IMG/VR virus record: IMGVR_UViG_3300010412_000092
Coordinates: 1-21,924 of that record
DNA: 21,924 nucleotides
Strand: one strand, 5' to 3'
Source: a virus
Below the pieces are notes generated by a model. It was not told the origin of the DNA and made no database searches. It saw nothing but the letters and a program-made list of their open reading frames with translations. The translations under genes were made by a program, and so were the position numbers. This document shows positions 16,348 to 21,924 of the stretch, in pieces (position 1 is the stretch's first letter; each line of letters opens with the position of its first letter).

Positions 16348-16369
16348 GGGAGTCCCCGAAGGGACTCCC
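16348..16369 (-). promoter_or_regulatory. UUCG-capped RNA hairpin after the coat protein gene
   Basis: A perfect nine-base-pair stem, GGGAGTCCC with GGGACTCCC, closes a four-base loop. On the minus-strand transcript the loop is UUCG closed by C-G, one of the most stable RNA tetraloops known. It starts 22 bases after the coat stop and ends 17 bases before the head closure start. No U-run follows, so it is unlikely to be a full terminator. It may stabilise the coat mRNA end or lower readthrough into later genes. Confidence 0.8.
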
Positions 16370-16391
16370 TCTCCAAACCTCCGCTTAGGCA

Positions 16392-17771
16392 TTAGGCATA
16401 CATTACGACGCCAAGGTTGGTGTCAAGAGTCTTAACACCAGCCAGCATATCGACAGTAACCAGATGTCCTTGCTTACGACCTTCGTACGTAATCACAACA
16501 CGAATGGACAGACCATTGTAGTTAGCGACCGCACTCAGAGCACCAGTTCCAGACCTCGGCTGAGCCAGAGGGCGAGTAACCAATGCGATAGCATTGCGAT
16601 GGAAACCAAAGCAATACTCACCAGCCGGGCCAATACCAACAACAGCGTCATCAGCTGCCGCCGCGTCCAGAGGACGGTTAGGCAGAAGAGCCGTGGTTGT
16701 CGGAGTGCTAAGAGCACTATACCTATCAGCCGCCGTGCCGATAGAAATCAGCTGACCCGTCTTAGGGGCAACAGTGAATCCATCGATTACGAGATCCTTG
16801 CCATACCCTGCGGCATAGCCAGCACCGTAATTAATTGCACCAGCCGTGTAAACAGTCACAACTGCATTGTCCAGAACTGCAGACTTCAGACCAGGAGTGA
16901 TCGTTATCTGAGTAGGAGTTGCACCACCAACTGTTCCGGTAATCATCTGAGGAACCATATCCCCAGCGATTGTGCACCAGCTACCATTGGCTATTGCCGC
17001 ACTGAATCCGTCAACTGTCAGAACTGTTGAACCAACTGCATACCCAGCCAGCAGATTGATTGCACCAGTCACAGTCGTGTTTCCAGCTGCAACGCTAGGT
17101 ACATTCTGGCCCATAAAGAAGTCAAACCCAAACTTGCGTCCGAGCCAGCCTTCCCTCATAGCCGTACCTGCATCACCAACTTCGTTAGCCTTAATGAACT
17201 CACCGATGTCAAGCAGAGCACCCTCTGCATTCGGAGACACAAGCATATTGCGTCCCATCATCGGAACCTTATTGTTGTTCATCACTTCCTTAGCCGCAAT
17301 CACAGTACTGCGAGTCGGGTTCGTTCCCAGCTTACCAACTGAGTTACCCATAAACTCGTAGACCTGACCGAGCACGACTTCGTCGATCGCCTGAGCTTCT
17401 GCCGTAAGAGCAGGAGCAAGATAAAGGGAAACAAGATCCTTAAAGGACTTGCTCTCTTCACCATCCTTGATCGTGAATGAAACGTGCAGGTGCTGATTCA
17501 GCTTAACCGGTACGTTCGTTGCCTGTGCATCCTGGACCGTAACCTCGTCAGCGTCCGTCTTGCGTTTTGCAACGAAAGAATTAGGACGATGAGCGTTAAC
17601 AGTATCACCAAAGCTTGCAATCTCGTTCTCGAAATCACGATAGACGAGGTTTGCAGCTACCATATTGGCTTCCAGAATCATCAATGCTTCCTGAGCCCAC
17701 ACCTCTGGGATGAGAGCATCATTATCATTGTCGAACACTGTCAGCCACACCTTCTGAACCTTCTTATTCAT
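16392..17771 (-). CDS. Major capsid protein, P22 coat-like (HK97 fold)
   Basis: A 459-residue coat protein. The N-terminal ALIPEVWAQEALMILEANMV, followed by NLVYRDFENEI and FGDTVNAHRP, matches the P22 gp5-like coat family, and MMGRNMLVSPNAEGALLDI fits its central part. Between residues about 235 and 379 lies a beta-rich insertion made of two similar halves (GAINLLAGYA...LTVDGF and GAINYGAGYA...LVIDGF), in the region where P22-type proteins carry an inserted domain. The protein ends with RVVITYEGRKQGHLVTVDML, the usual P-domain strand region. Residues 9-13 (W-L-T-V-F) carry the shared N-terminal motif. GAGGAGA about nine bases upstream supports the ATG. No maturation protease is encoded nearby, in keeping with the P22 way of assembly on a separate scaffold. 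Confidence 0.9.
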   Translation of the reverse strand: MNKKVQKVWLTVFDNDNDALIPEVWAQEALMILEANMVAANLVYRDFENEIASFGDTVNAHRPNSFVAKRKTDADEVTVQDAQATNVPVKLNQHLHVSFTIKDGEESKSFKDLVSLYLAPALTAEAQAIDEVVLGQVYEFMGNSVGKLGTNPTRSTVIAAKEVMNNNKVPMMGRNMLVSPNAEGALLDIGEFIKANEVGDAGTAMREGWLGRKFGFDFFMGQNVPSVAAGNTTVTGAINLLAGYAVGSTVLTVDGFSAAIANGSWCTIAGDMVPQMITGTVGGATPTQITITPGLKSAVLDNAVVTVYTAGAINYGAGYAAGYGKDLVIDGFTVAPKTGQLISIGTAADRYSALSTPTTTALLPNRPLDAAAADDAVVGIGPAGEYCFGFHRNAIALVTRPLAQPRSGTGALSAVANYNGLSIRVVITYEGRKQGHLVTVDMLAGVKTLDTNLGVVMYA

Positions 17772-17802
17772 CTTCTACTTTCTCCTCGGATTCAAACATC
17801 CG

Positions 17803-18624
17803 TTAGATTTTACCAGCTTTCCTAGCTTCCCTATAAGCCTTAGGATCTCTCGCCAGTGATTTGAGGTCGGCTTCTTTTCCAGTGCCATTGTTACTGCCAC
17901 CGATTCCACCAACTCCCTTACCCTTGAAGAGATTTCCATACTTAGGGATTTCCGTCATCCTCTTAACTGCCTCCCTTACGGAAAGCGTAAGAGTCACAGG
18001 TTTGCCGTCCTTGTCAGAGTCCTCAAATTCGACTTTGGGACTAAACTTTCCGTTCGGCTTACCATCTTCATCCAAAGCTTCTGCAAGCCTTGTATTAGGG
18101 CGTAGTATAGCAACGATCTGCTCGGGAACGAAAGCTTCGTTCTCAAGAGACGCGTCAATTATTGTACGCTCAATAGTCTGATTCGTGAATCGTTGTTGCC
18201 ACGCGTCACGGTCAGCTGTAAGTTTTTCGATCTCCTCACTATGTTTCTTAGCGAGTTTATCTTTTTCCTTCTTCGAAAGTTCTTCCTTCGTAAGAAGGTC
18301 ATTCCTCATACTCTCGAGACGTTTCTCGAGTTCTGTTCTCTCGTCATTTGTGAGGTTAGCTTTAGCTTTAAGGGCTTCTGCTTCCTCTATAGCCTGCTTA
18401 ATTCTGGCTTCGTGCTTGCGACGATCTTCGGCAAGGATTTTATTAACCTGCTCTTGGGTAAGAAGCTTTCCCTTACCATCGCCACCAGTACCGCCACCAG
18501 ATCCACCTTCACCACCAGCTCCGCCTTCTCCGCCAGCTCCGCCTTCTCCGCCTTCTCCCTCGAATACGGCATACCACGGATGGTTAAGGATTGTTCTAAT
18601 CATATTTTCTTCATACTTCTTCAT
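17803..18624 (-). CDS. Scaffolding protein
   Basis: A protein of about 273 residues encoded directly before the coat. Residues 17-21 (W-Y-A-V-F) carry the shared motif, followed by a Gly/Glu/Ala linker (about 22-52). From about 55 to 150 it is highly charged coiled coil (EQVNKILAEDRRKHEARIKQ, LEKRLESMRNDLLTKEE). The rest is less charged and ends with a short basic helix (AYREARKAGKI), the kind of tail that binds coat in P22-type scaffolds. I prefer the ATG at 18624 because AGGAG (18632-18636) is seven bases upstream; for the ATG at 18630 the gap is only one base. No serine-protease triad is visible, so I do not call it a protease fusion. Confidence 0.8.
   Translation of the reverse strand: MKKYEENMIRTILNHPWYAVFEGEGGEGGAGGEGGAGGEGGSGGGTGGDGKGKLLTQEQVNKILAEDRRKHEARIKQAIEEAEALKAKANLTNDERTELEKRLESMRNDLLTKEELSKKEKDKLAKKHSEEIEKLTADRDAWQQRFTNQTIERTIIDASLENEAFVPEQIVAILRPNTRLAEALDEDGKPNGKFSPKVEFEDSDKDGKPVTLTLSVREAVKRMTEIPKYGNLFKGKGVGGIGGSNNGTGKEADLKSLARDPKAYREARKAGKI
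18518..18553 (-). repeat. 18-base tandem repeat coding for the scaffold Gly/Glu linker
   Basis: Two copies of an 18-base unit, GCTCCGCCTTCTCCGCC plus A or T, lie side by side, with partial copies on both sides. They encode repeats of Gly-Gly-Glu-Gly-Gly-Ala. The linker could change length by replication slippage without loss of frame. Confidence 0.75.
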
Positions 18625-18634
18625 CTTCATTCTC

Positions 18635-19081
18635 CTAGGAGACCCTAGTAATGCTAAACGAATTCACGTCACGCAGATAGGGCATCAGGTATCTCCAAGC
18701 GACTGAGCTTGGGATTCCCGCAACTATGTGCGGTGGTGGAGTCGTTCGATCATAGGTTGATCTCACATTTGCATAACCTTGAGAAACCATATTTAGTTGC
18801 TCAAACTCTAGTTCAATGTCAAAACCATCCAGAAACTTAAGTGCACACTCGGCACAAGCTTTCTTGATGTCTTCAGGTACTACTGTGTCGGCATCCCTGG
18901 GAAATTGATTCTCCTGACTAGAATCCGTCTTACTCCCAAGATAGTTCAGTCTATCAATAGCTTCTGTAGCCATAGTTAATGCAGAAACTTTAGATGAATC
19001 AGATGCTAAGTCCCAAGGTTCAGTATTGAGCCTTGTCGCAAAGTATGTGTCACCTTCTGCAGTTGTCATATAATTAGGCAT
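18635..19081 (-). CDS. Head-tail adaptor, DnaT-like (gp6-type) protein
   Basis: A 148-residue helical protein. The pattern Y-M-T-T-A-E-G-D-T-Y-F-A-T-R-L near the start, then W-D-L-A-S, ALTMATEAIDRLNYLG, QFPRD, VPEDIKKACAECALKFL, is the signature of the DnaT-like adaptor family that forms a ring under the portal. I chose the ATG at 19081 because GGGGAGGG (19090-19097) is eight bases upstream; a GTG at 19099 would put the start inside the preceding gene without a good ribosome site. It overlaps the end of the portal gene by eight bases. Its position between portal and scaffold, instead of after the coat, is less common. Confidence 0.78.
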   Translation of the reverse strand: MPNYMTTAEGDTYFATRLNTEPWDLASDSSKVSALTMATEAIDRLNYLGSKTDSSQENQFPRDADTVVPEDIKKACAECALKFLDGFDIELEFEQLNMVSQGYANVRSTYDRTTPPPHIVAGIPSSVAWRYLMPYLRDVNSFSITRVS

Positions 19082-20828
19082 TGTTCTTACCCTCCCCACG
19101 AGTCTTAGTACTTACAACATCATCTTCATCTGTCTCTCTTGATGCCGCTTTTTCTTTTGACCCTGCGGTAGGATCTGCACTGGCGTCATCGACGCCCCTT
19201 GCGGCTGGGTCTGTTTGGGCCATTTGGATTCTCGCAATCCTTTCTGCGTGTTCCTTCTTAGCCTTCTCAGCCTCGCCCTTCGGATATAGACGTGCTATGC
19301 TTGCTGTCTCAACAGTGACAAGACCTTGCTCTATATCACTCTTGAGTATATCAGGATCTATCACGATTACTTCAGCTTTATCAATTTCATCGTGCATTAC
19401 CTTTAGTTCTTCAGTTGAAACTCTGTGACCAACTAGGGTTGTTATAGTTTCCTTAGCCACTTCCTTCTGATAGGTCTTAGATGGGATGTTAGGAATCAAT
19501 TCTATGTTTTCCTTAGCTTCCTTTCTTCGATCCTCGTCAGTCTTTAGACTATAGTTAGAAGGATACGTCACCTTCGTTTCACCTTTATATGATTCATACT
19601 CGTTCCAGATATTAGCGATACGCTCTTCAGCATACTGCAATTCCATTCCGATGTATGAAAGACCTGCTTCCAGACTTCTGTTATCTTCTTGCTTACTTTC
19701 AGCAGAAGCTCTTACTGGCTGAAGTCCAGATACTGCCAAATTAACTAATTGCCTTATTTCATCCTTAAGTTGATCTTGCTTCTTCATTGAAGCAAGCAAA
19801 GGTTCTGGAGAAGGATGTATAAATTCCGGTCTCTCAACTCCCTTAGGGTATCTGCGACCTTGAGCCGTACCAAGCTCAATTTGATTTTTATTTGCCGTAT
19901 CAGCTGATACCTTTTCACCGTCCTCTGTTCCAGCTGTATCATTAGCGTAAGCTTTACGAAGGTTAGCCATTTCTACGGCTATATCAAATTGCTCAGTATA
20001 GAATGGGAAATTGGATTTCAATGTATAGTTTATGTCTGAAGAAGCAAGATTCGTCATAGCGATTTGATAATCTGCAACATCAACAAGAAGACTCTGTGAG
20101 AGTTCAGCTATAACAAAAGGTATCTGCGTCAGTGCCAGAGTCTGTCTTTCTTTTTCTTCTCCATTCAAGTCATAGATAACAACTTCTACGCCAGAATTTG
20201 TAAGCTTCAAATGCCTATAGGATTTTTCTGTTTGAACAGTAAGTCCTGTGATTTCGTCAATCTTCGGTCGTGTATCAGCTAGTAACAAAGAGACAAGTTC
20301 ACCGTTCTTGGTAATAGTCCAAGACTTTATTTCCTCTGCCTTATAAATATAGATATATGGACGTATTCCTTCAGTATCCAATCTAGTAGGATTTTGCGGA
20401 AGTGGATCTTTGTCAACGTATATTCCAACTTTAGCCATTGAAAGCAACTCAGGTAATACTAGTCGACCAACAAATCCATTCATTGAATTACCTGTATAGT
20501 CAACACCATTATCTTCACCACCAATTGCCGCCTGATAAGTGTCTGCTCCACCAGTTCTTTGAATGTCAACCATACGTTGATAAATAGCATTTTTGATATC
20601 CATTACTGCTGCTTTCGCGTGAGCCGCACAGTAACTCATCTTTTTACGATCACGGAAATCATTCCAGTCTTCTCTTGAACTAAATCTTTCTAGGTACTCC
20701 TCCACAAATGCTTTACCGCCGGTGAAGGTATACCTGAATTTTTGCCAAGCAGAAAGATTGGCACTATACTCAGGATGTACCATATTCTGAATATTTGATC
20801 CTGCAAATATTGATTTCCAGATTCTCAT
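19074..20828 (-). CDS. Portal protein
   Basis: A 584-residue protein immediately after the terminase, as expected for the dodecameric portal through which DNA is packed. The N-terminal part has HPEYSANLSAWQKFRYTFTGG, then EEYLERFSSREDWNDFRDRKK and a long helix-rich stretch (SYCAAHAKAAVMDIKNAIYQ), similar to DUF4055/SPP1 gp6-type portals. The middle has the beta-rich wing (RPYIYIYKAEEIKSWTITKNG), and the region around residues 340-420 forms the stem and crown helices (PLLASMKKQDQLKDEIRQLV). The last 60 residues are charged and low in complexity. Residues 4-8 (W-K-S-I-F) carry the shared motif. The ATG overlaps the terminase TGA (ATGA), with AGGGAG a few bases before it. Confidence 0.87.
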   Translation of the reverse strand: MRIWKSIFAGSNIQNMVHPEYSANLSAWQKFRYTFTGGKAFVEEYLERFSSREDWNDFRDRKKMSYCAAHAKAAVMDIKNAIYQRMVDIQRTGGADTYQAAIGGEDNGVDYTGNSMNGFVGRLVLPELLSMAKVGIYVDKDPLPQNPTRLDTEGIRPYIYIYKAEEIKSWTITKNGELVSLLLADTRPKIDEITGLTVQTEKSYRHLKLTNSGVEVVIYDLNGEEKERQTLALTQIPFVIAELSQSLLVDVADYQIAMTNLASSDINYTLKSNFPFYTEQFDIAVEMANLRKAYANDTAGTEDGEKVSADTANKNQIELGTAQGRRYPKGVERPEFIHPSPEPLLASMKKQDQLKDEIRQLVNLAVSGLQPVRASAESKQEDNRSLEAGLSYIGMELQYAEERIANIWNEYESYKGETKVTYPSNYSLKTDEDRRKEAKENIELIPNIPSKTYQKEVAKETITTLVGHRVSTEELKVMHDEIDKAEVIVIDPDILKSDIEQGLVTVETASIARLYPKGEAEKAKKEHAERIARIQMAQTDPAARGVDDASADPTAGSKEKAASRETDEDDVVSTKTRGEGKNNA

Positions 20829-21924
20829 ACTACTCCCTTTATATCTTGAGAAGTAAGCAATCCTGCCGCTAGTGGCAGTGCTATCTCACAGTAATTTCTT
20901 GCGTGTGCAAAGTGATCTGCCTCATTCCCAGTTACATATGTACCAATAGGATTATCATTCTTATCTTTACGGTACACCCTAACTGGTGCTTTTATGTGAT
21001 CTTTATATTCGAGAGAAAGATCTTTCGGAAGATGCAATGCATTACGCTTGATTCTTCCCAACGATAAATCTAACCAAGTTGTACGATCTACGGTTAGAGA
21101 GTGTTCTTCTTCAGCGTGAAGATGAATGGTTTTTCCAGCAACGTTGTTGCCATAGAAACACATTCTAACAAAACCCCAAAATCTTTGAGCAAACTCAAGA
21201 GCTTTTCTTCTTTCTGGATTCGCGTCAATCACACAGAACTTTACGTGGTACTGATTCATTAATCCATCCAACTCTTCAAAGTGTTGGATTTTACCTTCCC
21301 ACATAAGTCTGCCAGTTGCCATAAGATTAATATCGACTGAAGGTATCATTCCTTTTTCGAAAAACCATTGAGTAATTTCAACGTGTAACCATTTACCTAC
21401 GTCTACTCCCATTGTACAAAGTGTATCCATTGGACAACTTTTCATTTTAGTATAGTCGCGTGTACAGTCAGAGATTTGAGCATCAGATATTTTCGCACCC
21501 TCTACAGTATGTGTTTCACCCATCTTAGAGTTCCAATATTCCTGCTCGTCTGCAGGATTTGTCTCTGACTTGATCTTGGAAATCGCTATTTTATAAGGAG
21601 GCATAACCATAGAATACAATTGATTTATCTGGAATCCTCTAGCCATTTGATTCGTTTTAGATTCAATCCATTGTCCTGTTCCGCCAGCAATTTTATCCTT
21701 TAGGAAATTTACTTTATCTTCGTGCGGAAGGATATGTTTACATTCTTTACAAATAATATGTGATTCCCTAATCCTTATATCACTAATGTCTTCTCCAATT
21801 ACTACCAGACATTCTGGAGTAAGTTCCGTAAACCGATTACAGAATGGACACTTGAAAAAATAATGTTCTTGCGTTGAGTCTATAAAATAAGCATTGATTC
21901 CGTACTTATCAATAGTCGGGGTAG
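20825..21924 (-). CDS. Terminase large subunit, gpA type, C-terminal part (open at right edge)
   Basis: The frame is open past the right edge, so about 365 C-terminal residues are visible; the ATP-binding Walker motifs lie outside. First comes a four-cysteine zinc ribbon, C-P-F-C at 21839-21850 and C-K-E-C at 21740-21751, as in lambda gpA-type terminases. Then GTGQWIESK and GFQINQLYSMVMPPY, then YWNSKMGETH, all in the family's order. The RNase H-like nuclease has acidic residues in M-G-V-D-V-G (Asp codon 21401-21403), V-I-D-A-N-P (21224-21226) and E-A-D-H-F-A-H-A (20915-20917). These cut concatemeric DNA during packaging. The ATG at 21646 lies inside the protein, between zinc ribbon and nuclease, and is not the true start. 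The TGA overlaps the portal ATG. Confidence 0.92.
   Translation of the reverse strand, partial: TPTIDKYGINAYFIDSTQEHYFFKCPFCNRFTELTPECLVVIGEDISDIRIRESHIICKECKHILPHEDKVNFLKDKIAGGTGQWIESKTNQMARGFQINQLYSMVMPPYKIAISKIKSETNPADEQEYWNSKMGETHTVEGAKISDAQISDCTRDYTKMKSCPMDTLCTMGVDVGKWLHVEITQWFFEKGMIPSVDINLMATGRLMWEGKIQHFEELDGLMNQYHVKFCVIDANPERRKALEFAQRFWGFVRMCFYGNNVAGKTIHLHAEEEHSLTVDRTTWLDLSLGRIKRNALHLPKDLSLEYKDHIKAPVRVYRKDKNDNPIGTYVTGNEADHFAHARNYCEIALPLAAGLLTSQDIKGVV

Noticed and set aside
16348-16369. Intrinsic terminator
   Set aside because: No run of U follows the stem on the transcript strand; kept as a regulatory hairpin only.
16464-17030. 188-residue rightward open frame
   Set aside because: It lies antisense to the coat gene and has low-complexity Ser/Arg/Asn-rich translation with no ribosome site; it is a shadow frame.
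18313-18330. CTCGAGA/TCTCGAG inverted repeat
   Set aside because: A seven-pair stem inside the scaffold coiled coil, explained by Leu-Glu-Arg codon use; no regulatory context.
18185-18706. Rightward open frames opposite the scaffold gene
   Set aside because: They are Ser/Phe/Pro-rich mirror translations of coiled-coil and Gly-linker codons.
21644-21646. ATG as start of the large terminase
   Set aside because: The frame stays open to the edge, and the upstream part encodes the zinc ribbon expected in gpA-type terminases.
1-21924. tRNA genes, CRISPR arrays, insertion sequences, attachment sites
   Set aside because: Read on both strands; no clover-leaf-like gene, regular repeat array, transposase or integrase was found.

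Overview
The window is part of a tailed double-stranded DNA phage (or a prophage of one) carrying a siphovirus-type virion module. The evidence is a contiguous leftward run of terminase, portal, adaptor, scaffold, P22-type coat, head closure, tail terminator, tail tube, frameshifted tail chaperone, tape measure, tail hub and fibre genes. Genes are packed with gaps of 0-92 bases and many ATGA or TAATG overlaps, so they are most likely read as one long late transcript whose promoter lies beyond the right edge. The sequence is fairly AT-rich. I see no tRNA, integrase, transposase, CRISPR array, holin or endolysin. Nothing identifies the host.

Layout, right to left. 21924-20825: C-terminal part of a lambda gpA-type large terminase, open at the right edge. 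20828-16392: portal, DnaT-like head-tail adaptor, scaffold and major capsid protein. 16330-14848: head closure, tail terminator and tail tube. 14755-14106: tail chaperone G with a -1 frameshift into a GT extension at a T TTT TTA slippery site. 14106-9207: a neck/tail protein and a 1435-residue TP901-type tape measure. 9205-3299: two related small minor tail proteins, a large tail hub and an 891-residue fibre with a cysteine-rich centre. 3283-850: an accessory set made of a small coiled-coil protein, a cysteine-rich zinc-ribbon-like protein, a SAM methyltransferase and a two-domain glycosyltransferase. Two rightward genes lie at 2-899: a partial unknown gene and a DEDDh exonuclease. The exonuclease converges on the glycosyltransferase and overlaps it by 50 bases.

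The structural genes encode DNA packaging (terminase, portal), shell building (scaffold, coat), joining of head and tail (adaptor, closure, terminator) and construction of a long tail (tube, G/GT, tape measure, hub, fibre). The accessory enzymes just downstream of the fibre could modify the virion or the host surface, but this is inferred from position only.

The most unusual observation is that portal, scaffold, coat, tail tube and tape measure, which are not homologous to each other, share a short motif near their N-termini: [KRH]-[IVP]-W-x-[STA]-[IV]-F. Also notable are strong RNA hairpins placed just after the coat and tail-tube genes, the HIV-like slippery heptamer, and a tandemly repeated segment inside the coat protein.
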